A stretch of 64,000 nucleotides of DNA from Rozella allomycis CSF55. Its lineage: Eukaryota; Rozellomycota. Under the pieces are notes generated by a model, which saw nothing but the letters and a program-made list of their open reading frames with translations, was not told the DNA's origin and ran no database searches. This document shows, piece after piece, positions 45,101 through 56,055 of this stretch. Location of the stretch: positions 1-64,000 of the forward strand of contig KE561096.1 in the NCBI GenBank assembly GCA_000442015.1, given 5' to 3'. Position 1 is the first letter of the stretch, and every line of letters begins with the position of its first letter. The position numbers were made by a program, and so were the translations under genes.

Positions 45101-46495
45101 AGTTGAATCACTTCAATTGGTGGTGGATATGTTTGCTGCTTATAAACAAGTACATTCAATCTCTTTATAATAAAAAAGATGTTTGATTTGTTGAATGGCG
45201 TTTACATTAAATGGGAAAATAAATTGGATTTCTTTAACACAAAATTTACAAAATATTTGCAAGTAAATCTATTCAAATCTATTAAAAAAGATGGTTCATC
45301 AATCTTTAAATTTATTAATCAAAAATCAATTAAAAGAAATTGATGAAAGTTTAACAAGGGTTGACACCAATCTATTTACAAGGGTTGACACCAATCTATT
45401 TACAAGGGTTGATAATAAAGATCTAATCTACAAATCAAACAAAAATGTAAACATTTCATCTTTCAGTAAAAGTATTTAGATTCAATTATGCTCTTAAATG
45501 AAATTTATTCAAAATATCACGAATTTTACAATCTATTCCCTAAAGATCAATCTACACAAAATTCAATTTTTTTTTCTTTAAAGTTTTCAAATTTTAAAGA
45601 AATCAATCCCAGAAAATTTCCAATCTATTTAATCATTGAAACTGAAGGAGGGAAAGCAAAGAAAGAGTTAGAGAAAGAGAAAGAGAAATGTATTCCAAGT
45701 GAAAGTATTTATAGAACACACTGCTTAAATAATTCTTTAGATGAATTTAGTTTAATTGTTGATAAATCTCATTGTCAATCGTTAACTTTAAAACTCGTAG
45801 AAAAATGGAATTCAAAACCAATCGAAATTGGAAAACTCTTTTTAAATGAATTAAAACAAGGGAATTCAACTTTAACATTCAAAAATCATCTTTCTTTCAA
45901 TCTAAATGTTACACAACCACCTCTAATAAATCAATTGCAAGTTTTATCAAATTCTTTTCTTCACTCCCTAAATTCTAAAATTCTAGATCTATTCGATTCA
46001 ATAGATTACAAGGTTTGTTCATAACATTGAAATAATCTAGATCTCTGTTCCCATTTCATGGCTCATTGAAAAAAGTTTGGAAAATTCTCCCTTGATGGCA
46101 ATCAAATCTCTGTAATTCAATTCTATCCCTAACAAAGAATCAAAGGCAAAGAAAAAGCCAAAGGAAATGAAAGAGAAAGAGTTGTACATGACGATCGATT
46201 CGATTCACTGCTTTTATACTTGGACGCTCTCCTCACTGAATGGCGCTTCATCTTGTCACCTTCATTATTCAACAATTCACTCAAACGCCTGTGGTCACTT
46301 GTCTTGTCGTGCATTGAGCTGCATTGCACATCTACAAGCAAATTCAAATCTAAATCTGCAAACAATATTTCAAATCTACTCTCCTATCTCGTTCAATTCT
46401 TCAATGCTGGTGATGAAGGACTTTCACTCGATTATCTCTATTCTTCTCAGTATGAGCAAATAGTTGGCATCATTTCAATTTCTGACGTTAAATAA
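42149..46495 (+). CDS. Munc13-like protein (MUN domain with C2 domain)
   Basis: From ATG 42149, an 18-nt intron (42194-42211) joins TTRQFEL to KNKLDWHVKNAIQFSLIPF. A C2 domain follows at about 43090-43590 (FVLRIKEARNLYPKDE, DPYCTIEIGG, LNPRWNEEIVFPF). The MUN-type helical region has ALKEGLLMRSMKLNEL and SYWMILSLEYENLLHSL, and the protein ends with FNAGDEGLSLDYLYSS, typical of fungal Munc13 homologues that prime SNARE-dependent exocytosis. The gene is interrupted by many introns and carries NPF motifs (TNPFQTTNPFQ), a KGE repeat and a TRVDTNLF repeat. Reading frame around 42911-43030 is disturbed; a partial pseudogene cannot be excluded. Confidence 0.68.
42911..42948 (+). repeat. 38-bp copy of C2-domain sequence (copy 1)
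   Basis: These 38 bases, beginning GTTTCTGGGGCGG, are identical to 43380-43417. Here they bring an in-frame TGA into the Munc13-like gene unless spliced out as a 27-nt GTGTGA...TTGAG segment. Confidence 0.85.
43380..43417 (+). repeat. 38-bp C2-domain segment (copy 2, coding FLGRCEVKIMNL)
   Basis: The matching copy lies inside the C2 domain, where it encodes FLGRCEVKIMNL in the proper frame. It is therefore probably the source of the copy at 42911. Confidence 0.85.
44851..45004 (+). repeat. Purine-only minisatellite coding KGE-rich repeats
   Basis: About ten 15-bp units of the form AAGGGAGAGACAGGG encode GETGK, GESSK and GERCK blocks within the Munc13-like gene. The coding strand is almost purely A/G. 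Neighbouring units with the same variant (three RCK in a row) show stepwise slippage. Such tracts can form triplex structures. Confidence 0.9.
45354..45413 (+). repeat. 24-bp coding tandem repeat (TRVDTNLF)
   Basis: Two perfect 24-bp units, ACAAGGGTTGACACCAATCT followed by ATTT, and a partial third encode TRVDTNLF-TRVDTNLF-TRVDN. Perfect identity indicates very recent duplication. Confidence 0.9.
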
Positions 46496-46625
46496 ACCAG
46501 AAATTGAAATTAATTGAAATTGATATTAGATTGAGAAATTGATTAAATTGAAATTATTAATCTTTATCTTTCGACTTTAATAGCTTTATTAATTTCATGC
46601 ATGTCAATCTTGTACAATTGCTTTG

Positions 46626-48317
46626 ATGCCTCATATCCCCCTAATAATGCTCATCATCTGGTATCTCCTTTCACTCACCCTAGCATACAAATACATCACC
46701 TACGATCCAGCCTCCGACTCATACCTTCTCACGCCATTCCACTGGGGCCGCCTGAAATTCAGATACCCAATGCCGCTCTGTCCCAACATGCGCATCCTCT
46801 ATCCATTCACGCACACAACACACACAGTATCCAGCACCGGCATTACAATCCCATTCATCACAGGAAACGTCCACTATCCAGCCACCGATCCATGCTTCAA
46901 ACTCGTTTGCGATTTCGCTGATTCTCAATCTATAATGATCCGCATCATCTTTAAAAAAACAACGCAGCTGGGAACGCCAGAGTTTCCAATCTTTGTCAGG
47001 GAAGGTAATTCACGCAATTTCACGCTGGTGTCGGATGGAATGCTGTGTGGTGATAATGAAATGCTGTTTCATGTTAAGACTAGAAGCGATGTGGTTGCTG
47101 TTTATGATTGGAGTAAGTCTTCTTATGTGCATTTAAACAAAACTGGATGCAATTCGAATTTTATATTTTATTCTGTTGGCAGGGATTCGGAAGTTTTTGA
47201 TGGAGTCAAGGGAATAGATCGTCGTGGAATAGAACATCGGGATGTGGGAGAAAGGAAATCAAGCAAGAATAATTTAAAAAAGAGAATTAAAGAAGAAAAA
47301 TTGCCTGTACGTGAAGAAGTGAGTGAAAGCAAGTCAGATTGGAAGGCCGATAATTTTATCAATGTGAAAGATTCTCTTGAAAATATCCGTTTCAAAGATA
47401 CATCAAATCAAGTTCATTTTCAAGATTCATTAAAAAATGCTGATTTAAAACATCCACATTCATTTGATGTGAAACAATCTTCAGAAGAGTTTGATATTCG
47501 ATCGGTACTTGCTTCAGAAACTAATTCAAGAGACAACAAAATCTTTGAGTGGCCGCCCACAACAAACAAAATTGTAATAAAACCAACAACAGAACATGAA
47601 ATGGACAATGAGAGCGAAATATTGCATAAAGGTCAAAACTTTAGAACGTCACTGTGGAAAGGCGAGAGTATCAAGGAGATTGAAGATCACGAAACTACTG
47701 AAATTGCCGTGGATGATCATGGAGACGATGGATTTGACTGGCCTCCCGTTAATGATACCATGTCAAGGAAATTGAAATCCAAGGCCGTTAAAGTATCTGA
47801 AGAAATTCATGTGATTAGTTTAAATGTTTCCGCCTCTGACTCACCAATTTTTCCTATTGATTGGCCTCCAGAGTTGATTAAAGAAGAAGAAATTAGTGAT
47901 GTTGTGGAAAATGAAAAACATAGTCACGAGTTCCATGAAAATGACGGCCATGATAATCAGGGACAACAAGTAGTCTCCGAAACACTTTCTAGAGATACTC
48001 CTACATCAACAGATAAAAGCTCTTTCAGAGAAAAAGTATCAGACTCTGTAATAAACACCATTGGGGTTGAAGCACACAATCTACGAAACAAGAGCAAAAT
48101 GAGCGATTCCTTATCTGCACCAAAGATTGTTGACAGCCAAAGTAATGATTGGGCCATTATTGTTTGCGCCTTGTTTCTCCTGATATTGTTTACCCTCACA
48201 CTTTCAAGTATTCGCTATTTCAAAAGGGGAAAAGCTAATTTGACTCCAAAGCAATCCTTTGTAATTATGAACAATGAAACCGATGAAAGCCCTGTTTTGT
48301 ACCAAATACAAGAATAA
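46626..48317 (+). CDS. Type I membrane protein, paralogue 1 of a tandem pair
   Basis: Intronless, 563 residues. Signal peptide MPHIPLIMLIIWYLLSLTLA, a lumenal/extracellular domain of about 170 residues with Cys (PLCPNM, DPCFKLVC, MLCGD, TGCNSN), a long charged disordered region with three WPP motifs (EWPPTTN, DWPPVND, DWPPELI), a transmembrane helix AIIVCALFLLILFTLTLSSI and a short tail ending SPVLYQIQE. The next gene shares this layout and the YDWS-type end of the domain. The DNA encoding the signal peptide is C-rich, unlike the rest of the window. Family unknown. Confidence 0.78.
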   Translation: MPHIPLIMLIIWYLLSLTLAYKYITYDPASDSYLLTPFHWGRLKFRYPMPLCPNMRILYPFTHTTHTVSSTGITIPFITGNVHYPATDPCFKLVCDFADSQSIMIRIIFKKTTQLGTPEFPIFVREGNSRNFTLVSDGMLCGDNEMLFHVKTRSDVVAVYDWSKSSYVHLNKTGCNSNFIFYSVGRDSEVFDGVKGIDRRGIEHRDVGERKSSKNNLKKRIKEEKLPVREEVSESKSDWKADNFINVKDSLENIRFKDTSNQVHFQDSLKNADLKHPHSFDVKQSSEEFDIRSVLASETNSRDNKIFEWPPTTNKIVIKPTTEHEMDNESEILHKGQNFRTSLWKGESIKEIEDHETTEIAVDDHGDDGFDWPPVNDTMSRKLKSKAVKVSEEIHVISLNVSASDSPIFPIDWPPELIKEEEISDVVENEKHSHEFHENDGHDNQGQQVVSETLSRDTPTSTDKSSFREKVSDSVINTIGVEAHNLRNKSKMSDSLSAPKIVDSQSNDWAIIVCALFLLILFTLTLSSIRYFKRGKANLTPKQSFVIMNNETDESPVLYQIQE

Positions 48318-48404
48318 GAATAAAAGTACTATTTATTTATTTTTTTCGAAATTAAATTGGCGGAGTTTGACGGAGTTTCAGGCAATTACAAAAGGACACA
48401 TCCC

Positions 48405-49526
48405 ATGCTATATGCATACATGTCTGTTTACAATACCCTACTATTAATCTTGCATTTCAGTATCATAGCCTTTGCAAACAACATTTCCCCATTCTTCCAT
48501 GCAGTCACTGATGAAAGAGGCGGGATTTTAGAGTATTCATTGAAAATCACCCCAAAGCGTACCAACCCATTTCCAATATATCCGAATCTGCTAATACGAT
48601 TACCAATTCATCATCTGGTTTCAAATAAGAAAAAAGAAATTCGCATACAGTCTGGATCAGGTTTCGTGAGACTTGGAAACAGAGTTTTTGTTGTAAATCC
48701 AAATCCACCTTTTTCTTTCAAATGTCAAAAGTTTTCAAAACACGATGATAATTTATTTGTTGAATTGGATGTGCTGATTGTCAATGCACACATAGACACA
48801 CCCTTCCCTTTGTTTGTGCACGCTTCATCAAAAACATTTGTGGCGATAGTTGAAAGATCAAAGTTAAATTTAAAGGTGCAAAGTAATACGTTTTATGTGT
48901 TCGATTGGTCTAACAGATACAAATATACAATTGATTTAGAGCGACTTTGTTCCACAAAAATGAACAAGCTAGATAATGAAACAGATAAAATTGATGTCTC
49001 GGATCATAAAAATGAAAACACTGCATTGATACCAGAGCTTGTAATCTCCTCTCCATCAAATTCCACGAATGACATTTTGGATCTCATTAACACTACCACA
49101 AACGGAAATTTAAGTGGGGTTATAATTACTGCACCAGAAGCAATTAACGAAGCGACAAAACTTAGTGGTATTAATATTCAAGAGAAAATTAACAGCTTGC
49201 CGCCATTAAATCTTGCAGAAAAGAAAAACGAAAAGCCTCAAAAGCCAAAACCTCAACAAGAAAAGCCCGCGGACTTACCTAACATCTCAAAATCCACGGG
49301 TAAAGTGCAAAATACATCTTCTAATCTGGGTTTGGACCCCAAACAAAACATCGGATTTATTTTGGTTTCAATTTTAGCAATAACGTCAATTTTAGGCGCA
49401 TGTCTTGCACTTTTATTTAAGTACAACAAGAATGAAGGCATTAAACTACGAAGATGGACAAAAAGAAACAGACTGCCTGAATCGATGGACACATCACAAG
49501 CTGTGTTGTACCAAGAAAATGAATAA
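48405..49526 (+). CDS. Type I membrane protein, paralogue 2 of a tandem pair
   Basis: Intronless; I start at ATG 48405 because MLYAYMSVYNTLLLILHFSI is a signal peptide (codons further upstream lack ATG). The domain ends YVFDWSNRYKYTIDLERLC, matching VYDWSKSSYVHLNKTGC of the preceding gene. A disordered linker, a transmembrane helix GFILVSILAITSILGACLAL and a tail ending AVLYQENE follow; both paralogues end VLYQ-x-x-E or VLYQENE. A shared sorting or binding signal at the C-terminus is likely. Family unknown. Confidence 0.78.
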   Translation: MLYAYMSVYNTLLLILHFSIIAFANNISPFFHAVTDERGGILEYSLKITPKRTNPFPIYPNLLIRLPIHHLVSNKKKEIRIQSGSGFVRLGNRVFVVNPNPPFSFKCQKFSKHDDNLFVELDVLIVNAHIDTPFPLFVHASSKTFVAIVERSKLNLKVQSNTFYVFDWSNRYKYTIDLERLCSTKMNKLDNETDKIDVSDHKNENTALIPELVISSPSNSTNDILDLINTTTNGNLSGVIITAPEAINEATKLSGINIQEKINSLPPLNLAEKKNEKPQKPKPQQEKPADLPNISKSTGKVQNTSSNLGLDPKQNIGFILVSILAITSILGACLALLFKYNKNEGIKLRRWTKRNRLPESMDTSQAVLYQENE

Positions 49527-49544
49527 AACTATATTTATTACTTA

Positions 49545-50318
49545 TTATAATGTTCTGTATTGTAAAGATGGAAATATTTTAGCAAGAGCATCTGATTTTT
49601 CTAAATATGCAGATTTAACGGAATGATCCAAACTCTGCAATAAATTTTTGCATTCATTGATTGGCATATCATAAACCCAAGTCATTTTAAAGTCTTTGTA
49701 CAATAAAGGAGCACAACCAAAACGTTTCATGAATTCATAACTTCTACGGGCTTTAATCTTTGTAAATTGAGTGTTTGGAAGCACGCTTTTGAAAGCATCA
49801 GGGGCGCTGTTGTAAAGGCCATTCTCTGAGAAGAATTTGTTCTTGTGTAACTTTGCTAATATAATAATATGGCAAAGAGCATCACTTTGTTAAAGTTTGA
49901 ATAATAAAATACTTTTTCAGGGCGTCAATGTAAATAGAGGCCAGTTCGGAAGAAGATTCTGTAATTTTCGAAAGTATCGGTGCATATTCATCGATATTAA
50001 ACGATTCATTCAGATGATCGTAAAACCAACCTTTTATTTTGTCCATTTTATTAGAGTTGGAACTTTCATGAAAATGATCTTTATTTCCTACCTTGAAGCA
50101 GAAAGTTGCACAGATTTTTCAATCACTTCAGGGACTGGAACAACTTTAGGTTGGCTAGAAGAAACACTGACTTTCCTTAAAACTTCGTTTTCATTGTTAA
50201 CTATAAAGACTTCTGTATTAGACGTGATCTTTATTTTAATCAAATTGTTTTCATCGCGCACAATAACAAATGTTTCTTCGCTTTCGTTGAGGCTGTAATT
50301 ATTTAAAAGAAAAAACAT
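49545..50318 (-). CDS. Unknown protein; start overlaps the stop of the upstream gene (TAATG)
   Basis: From ATG 50318 the frame reads MFFLLNNYSLNESEETFVIV, then a roughly 29-nt intron leads to NSNKMDKIKGWFYDHLNESF and a 28-nt intron leads to NDALCHIIILAKLHKNKFF and the C-terminal FMKRFGCAPLLYKDFKMTWV, ending LQYRTL. The reading frame is continuous after removing both. No family recognised. Its ATG shares one base with the TAA of the preceding gene on the same strand. If the true start is the internal Met at KMDKIKG, the overlap would be fortuitous. Confidence 0.62.
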
Positions 50319-51160
50319 TACGCTTCAGTTTCAGCAGTAGATACCCTGGTCTTTTTCCTAACCGCTTCAGCTTTCGTATCAAGACTTTCTCTACTTCTTT
50401 TATTTAAGAGCTTTTGGTTATCATCTTCAGGCGAATCGGGAAGCAATTTATCTTCGACTTCATCTTCAAGACCCGCGTTTTCTTCTTCCAGGGATGATTT
50501 ACTTTCAGTAGCCGGGGAAAGTTTCTTCTCTTCAATCTCTGAATCCACTAAATTTATAACCTTTGCTTCTATTTTATTGGGTGTGTTGTTTATTAAATTC
50601 ATCAAATTCACATTCTTGGGACCGTTCATTTGTGGTGTACTCTCAGTTGGGGGTTTGTAGACAATAGGACTTTCTTTAGTCTTCTCGACATTTGTTTCAA
50701 CGTAGCTTAGCTTCGAAGGAGTATTCTTGGCAACGGTATTTCCATTCGCTCGAGGTGTAACTGGTGTCGGTTTGACTACAGAAGGGTAAACTTCACTAGT
50801 CCTTGGCGACTCTGGCTTTTTTGCTTTTGGCATCGGTATTATTTTTATTCCTTCCACTTTATCGCCACCAACGTGATTATTCATCTTTTTACACCGAATC
50901 CATAACGCAGACGCTATTGTACGAACACTGTCTAATAATTCTTCGTCTTCTAGATCAATCCACTGGTCATTATTAGCAGAAAAACATATTTTGTCAATAT
51001 AGTATACTCCCTCTAAATCCAATCTCGTTATTAAAACTTTCTTCAGTTCTTTGACGATTTTCACATTTGGACTGATGCGAATTTTAATTCTTTTTGCTTC
51101 AGGATTATCTTCAAACATGATTGTGCATCGTATAAAATGCTCCTGTGCGTTTGTTGTCAT
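50318..51160 (-). CDS. Unknown protein: small folded N-terminus plus disordered tail
   Basis: A single exon. I use ATG 51160 (MTTNAQEHFIR); the frame is open for 11 further codons but without ATG. Residues 1-95 look like a beta-rich domain (IRCTIMFEDNPEAKRIKIRI, VLITRLDLEGVYYIDKI); the remaining 185 are Pro/Ser/Glu-rich and disordered, ending with a possible nuclear signal NKRSRES...RKKTRVS. No family recognised; a nuclear role is a guess. Confidence 0.65.
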   Translation of the reverse strand: MTTNAQEHFIRCTIMFEDNPEAKRIKIRISPNVKIVKELKKVLITRLDLEGVYYIDKICFSANNDQWIDLEDEELLDSVRTIASALWIRCKKMNNHVGGDKVEGIKIIPMPKAKKPESPRTSEVYPSVVKPTPVTPRANGNTVAKNTPSKLSYVETNVEKTKESPIVYKPPTESTPQMNGPKNVNLMNLINNTPNKIEAKVINLVDSEIEEKKLSPATESKSSLEEENAGLEDEVEDKLLPDSPEDDNQKLLNKRSRESLDTKAEAVRKKTRVSTAETEA

Positions 51161-51247
51161 AAAAACACAAAAGTGGCTAAGTCCTTTAGGCACAAAACTA
51201 TGTGAGAAATCATGACTACAAGCAAAAGATAAACATATACTGTTTAT

Positions 51248-51949
51248 TTAACTGGCGATTTCGGCGCTATCTAAAGAATCTTTTTCAATATTTCTAAGTG
51301 GCAGCAGTGCCTTGTCTGATTTTCGGTAGATGAACTTCAATAGTAACTGTACACTTGCAGATAAGCATCCTACAAAATTTGGGCCATAAACAAATGCGTC
51401 TTGAATTGCAATGCCATAAACAGTCCAGAGCAACCCATTAACCAAAGAGGCAACCGACAATCCAAAATGAATTGACACTGCTGATTTTTCCTTTACACAA
51501 TTTGCGAGAGTTGACAATGGAGAAATATAGAAGAATAAAAGCATGATAATACACATGTAACCCGCCATGGTTTGTGCTGCTGCTACATCTAACAACTGAG
51601 GAGCGATAGCAGAGTCAACAAGTAATATCAGAAATATGCCCAGAACAAGAATCGCATCGTAGTATTTTCTTTGTGGATTGTTTGCCACTCCATGGTGGTA
51701 AACATTGACAGTATACCACACACTTAATGTTAGGCCAGGTACGTTTGGAGTAATAATGTATATGTCTTTCACAAAAATGCCATAGAATATCCATGACAAG
51801 CAATTAAGAATCATGGTAATAGCAGCCAATGGATTAAAGTCATATTTGGTTGAGTGCACCATAAACGCTTTCATAGGGCTTAGAAATAAAAATATGCTAA
51901 TACACGCTCCTAGTGCAGGAACTATTTGACCTAAGAGAAAATCCGCCAT
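51248..51949 (-). CDS. SWEET-family sugar transporter
   Basis: An intronless 233-residue protein with seven hydrophobic segments in the 3+1+3 MtN3 pattern. Diagnostic pieces are LSPMKAF, NPLAAITMILNCLSWIFYGI, YISPLSTLANCVKEKSAVSI and SLVNGLLWTVYGIAIQDAFV, including the conserved Pro/Trp/Asn of each half. SWEETs move sugars by facilitated diffusion. Such transporters are rare in fungi and were reported mainly from early-diverging lineages, which fits the rest of the window. Confidence 0.93.
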   Translation of the reverse strand: MADFLLGQIVPALGACISIFLFLSPMKAFMVHSTKYDFNPLAAITMILNCLSWIFYGIFVKDIYIITPNVPGLTLSVWYTVNVYHHGVANNPQRKYYDAILVLGIFLILLVDSAIAPQLLDVAAAQTMAGYMCIIMLLFFYISPLSTLANCVKEKSAVSIHFGLSVASLVNGLLWTVYGIAIQDAFVYGPNFVGCLSASVQLLLKFIYRKSDKALLPLRNIEKDSLDSAEIAS

Positions 51950-54900
51950 GAGACAAAGAAAGCAATTTACGAATTCGAAATTTTTTTGATCTTCAAATAA
52001 AGAATACTTAAAATTTACAATTTATTTTTAATGTTCAGTTGTTCATGTTAATTAATAATTGATCTCTGTTAATGACTTAATGTTTGAAATCCTACGTATA
52101 ACGTACCTACGTATTAAATAGATTAATAGAATAGAAATAATTGCTGCTTGCTGCCTTCATTGAATATACCTTGAAAAAGTTCGAATCAAATACATGTTCA
52201 CGAGATCAAATATTGCTCTCCTTGGCCCAAAGGGGTTTGGCTTCATCTTATCTACTATATCGAGTGGCTTGGTCGGACCATGACATATAGAAAGTATAGG
52301 TAATCAGTGAAAGGTTCCAAATATATTCTTAAAACATTAATAATCCATATTCAAAATAGCGTTTTCAAGATAATTAAAGAGCAGTGATACGAACTCTTTA
52401 ATTCAGGAATTTTATATGTCTTTTCATTTAAAAGGTTCTCTTTATATCCTCTAAAGCTGTCAAAGAGAGGGTTCGAACCATGTCATTAGCGGGATTTTAC
52501 ATAATCTGACAATAATTCAATAAGTAAATCAAAGAACGAATTTGATTAATTTATCAACTAACTCAAAAACGTTTCTTAATCGAATGATGAATCATGGTTA
52601 TTAGGGCTTCACATAAATTAATAATTTCTATCACGTATTACGAAAGTATACCTTTAAGCTAATGAGTAACCTAAGCATCCTCTGGGCAACAAGCGCACAT
52701 TTAAGTTGCTAATTGGGTTCGTTCCAGTGCATCCAATATAAAGATAAATACCTGTCGAATGTCACTGCCGAATGTCAAGTTTGTGATGCACGTTAAAGAT
52801 CGCAACACATTTTTGCGTGAGTGGTATGACTTTCGTATCTACGTATGGCCTTTCGTCGAAATAAATTCGTATGTTGCTAACAATAACCGTGCCGCAATAC
52901 TTTAGAATTTTATGCCTAATTTGTAGGACCATTCGTTTATTGGCTACGCCATATAATCGACTACAACCGCGCATTTTTATTGTTATCATTAAATGGTGTT
53001 TTAGTCCATATTGTCTGTACTGTACTATAATAAGGACATTGGCATCACATGAATGTATCTAAATCAATACCTGCACGAATAGCCACAACAACAATCAGAT
53101 ACGAAATATCATTATGTTTATATTTCCTTTAGATATGGCGTTGTGCCAATTATTATAAAAGATTATTTAAATATCATGCCTAACGTCGAGACCTTAAAAA
53201 TATTGGACAAAATTACCGTTGGTTATGTCGACGCGGCGTGCCGTCGCCTGTCTCAGCTCATGAAAGCTATAAATAGCGGTTTTGCAATGCGTAGAATTAA
53301 CTAACGTGTTGTCTCCGGGACCGGACATTGTGATGACATTTTGTACCGGATACAAACAGACCCATTCTCCCGTGATTAAAAGTCTTACATGTTTTTTGTT
53401 TGAATGACAATGACCCAAACAAGTTGGCAGCCTGTTTGTATTCACGCGATATAATTTCACATGTTCATACATTTATATGGCAATGTAAGGAAGCGAACGT
53501 CGCGCCGGCGACAGCACTTCACAATTTGTTTTAGTTTCGCCGACTTCGGGCCTCCGCAAACAACTTAAATCCAAATAATAGATACACTCTATGCAGGACA
53601 TTTGGCACAACCTTTGTCTCCACTTTCTTGTATATCCCATATTAACATGGCAATTAATTTTGTATGCTCGAAGTTAACGACATATTTTTCTTAAGCCCGA
53701 ACATAAGTACTGCTAAAACCATAATTCATGTGAACCAACTAACATAATTCATATGATGCCAACGAAGGACTTGTTGGCATAGACACACGAACCATTGAAG
53801 GCCTCGTATGCATCCATACGACCGCGTGTATAGCAAAGCAAAACTAAAGGGGTATATGGACTGCCCACGTGTGCACGACTACCATACATGGCCCACAATC
53901 TAACAAAAAAACAATGCCAACCACCCACATGAGTTATGTCAGGGACCGGTCTAGTTATGTATATAAATATGTTGGCCATAGCCGCCCGAGGCTTTATATA
54001 CGTCTTAAATGCATACAGACTGCAAAAAGCACCATATGCATGCCCCGTCATCATTTCGACGACAACGCACGATAACGGTTCGGTATGTAATGTCCTCATG
54101 CGGGCGAAAACAAATGGTTATTTGTCGCCGCATCTATATGGCGGCGTAAACGCAAGAAATGTTAGAATAATTATGCCGCTTTGAACAACTTTATTCAGTT
54201 GTATTCTGGGAACACTATTAGAATGGAAATAGAATCTTTTTTAAACTACAGTCACCACAAACTTTGCCGGGACATTCCAAACGACATATTTAGTGTTCAA
54301 TATTACTTGAATGCATGTGTGCTTTTTAATTTTAATCCTTGCACATAGTCAAGTATTGCCAGTCTCAAGGCTACAATCCGCAGACAAACCTCAATTTCAA
54401 CGGTCGTGTATCGGTCATTAGTAATGTGTTGGTTTAATGTACGGCCGAATACAATAAATATTCAATATAGCAATCACTCGTTGGCTCACCAACAGCCCGA
54501 CATGCGACATGGACATTTGTGAAGCTATGGAAACTGATGATATGATGCTTTGATGTTCGGCATAACTTGTTTCCATATTTCATGTATACATTCATTTGTG
54601 TTGCGTATATCCATAATATCCACGTGCCAGTGAAATTTGCGTCCACACATGATGACGCCTTTGAACAATCAATCACGCAGTTTAAGATTTGGAGTCGTTT
54701 CCCGTTGCAAGTCAATAACAAAAAGTCTACACGCATCTACACATAGTTAATCACTCACAATTGGATTTATAGAACGTATTCTCAAGCATGATTTTGCTGA
54801 ATTAAAGTCACACTTAAAACTGCGTTCATCGGCAACTAAGTTTATTAGTTAGTCTTTGTCTCGTTATGCAAATTCTAGTTAGGATTAGATATTTAGTGTT

Positions 54901-54975
54901 TTTGTATTTAGCCGTAAGCAAAATGGAAATTTCTTATAAGAAAACGCCGCCTCAGCCCTTGTAATAGGCACCGGC
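51950..54975. other. 3-kb gene-poor tract of atypical composition
   Basis: No recognisable coding sequence on either strand. From about 52.0 to 53.1 kb it is ordinary AT-rich DNA. From about 53.2 to 54.75 kb the sequence has visibly more CpG and G+C, fewer A/T homopolymers, and many short palindromic words (CATATG, GCATGC, TATATA). Open frames on both strands (53194-53472, 53749-54099, 54434-54736, all minus) are Cys/Tyr/His-rich and match nothing I know; several overlap plus-strand frames. The perfect palindrome GGTTCGAACC lies at 52470-52479. Confidence 0.5.
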
Positions 54976-56055
54976 ATGAACAGAAATACGGAAATGTTAA
55001 TCAAGTGTAATGTAGGGAGAACCAAAAATGAACAAATTTACAATTTTGAAAATTCGACTCAACAAAAACCAGGATCGAGAAGTGATAAGGAAAGAGTATT
55101 TGATAGTGAGGATGAAAACTCTGGACGAAATTCTACTGAAACGGATCCTTCATGTGATAGTGAATTCGATGATGATAGTTATAGCGGTCGTTCAACGAGT
55201 GAAAAGGTAAATGTACCTGCAGTTTACTCTTCTTTAAATAACGAAAGGCTGTTACCAGATACTCTGTGCCTAGATATACCGGCCGTACCCGTACCCGTGA
55301 TCAATAGTAATTTACCTGACAAAACTAAGCGCCGCTTATCTAAAGATGAATTTAATTGTTATGTATACTCTAGAGATGGAAAAAATAAATTTTGTTTCAA
55401 CAAGCTCCGATATGAAGGTGAAATCTACGGCGTTGATGATATTGTTTTCCTCCAACCTCCAGAAGGGGAACCTGCATACATTGCGAAAATTAAAAGGATA
55501 TATGTGAATGATCTTGATCAACTTGAGCCTGATGGAAAAGGTTTTCTTGTGTCTTCAAAATCATTGATGATAGAAAACCATTGGTATTTCAGGCCTTCGG
55601 ATTTACCCAAAGAAATTGATCAAAAGAAATATCATGTGAATCAAGTAATAGACTTTAAATTCCTATTATAGTTTGAAATATTTGAAAACTTGGAAGTTTC
55701 GAGTAACTCAGTGGAATGTATTATTTGCCGCGCTAATGTTTGGTCCCTTGATAAATTTTGTAGATACCAATCATATTTAGCCAAAAGAAAATATTTTAAT
55801 GAATTGAGGCAAATTCCACCTTCATTCACGACAATCCCTCCTAGAATAGAGAGTTATCACTCAGACGAATTCAACGAAAACAGTCTTAAAATTACCGTAG
55901 ATCCCGAGTATCTGGATGTTCTGAATGGAGATCACGAGAAGATATTCTTCTGTCAGAGAGGATATGATACTAAGAAGCATTTGATAGTGAACTTGGATTC
56001 AGTTAGATCCCAATTTGCCAAGCGAAGGCAATGGATTTCATTGTTAACTTACTAA
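54976..56055 (+). CDS. BAH-domain chromatin protein
   Basis: An acidic Ser-rich N-terminus is followed by a BAH domain: GEIYGVDDIVFLQPPEGEPA, YIAKIKRIYVNDLD, KSLMIENHWYFRPSDLPK and, after a 27-nt intron (starting GTAATAGACT), FEIFENLEVSSNSVECIICR. The C-terminal FFCQRGYDTKKHLIV is the usual end of BAH domains. BAH modules bind nucleosomes or histone tails, as in RSC and ORC. No PHD or bromodomain is seen, so the exact family is open. Confidence 0.8.

Noticed and set aside
45488-46024. Separate gene inside the Munc13 locus
   Set aside because: The frame connects through small introns to flanking MUN-type sequence and ends with the Munc13-like FNAGDEGL region, so it is treated as part of one gene.
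52470-52479. GGTTCGAACC resembling the T-loop of a tRNA
   Set aside because: The flanks do not form a T-stem, anticodon arm or acceptor stem; it is only a palindrome.
53749-54099. 116-codon Cys/Tyr-rich minus-strand frame
   Set aside because: Several open frames on both strands overlap in this GC-richer tract; no motif and no intron logic, so it is probably chance.
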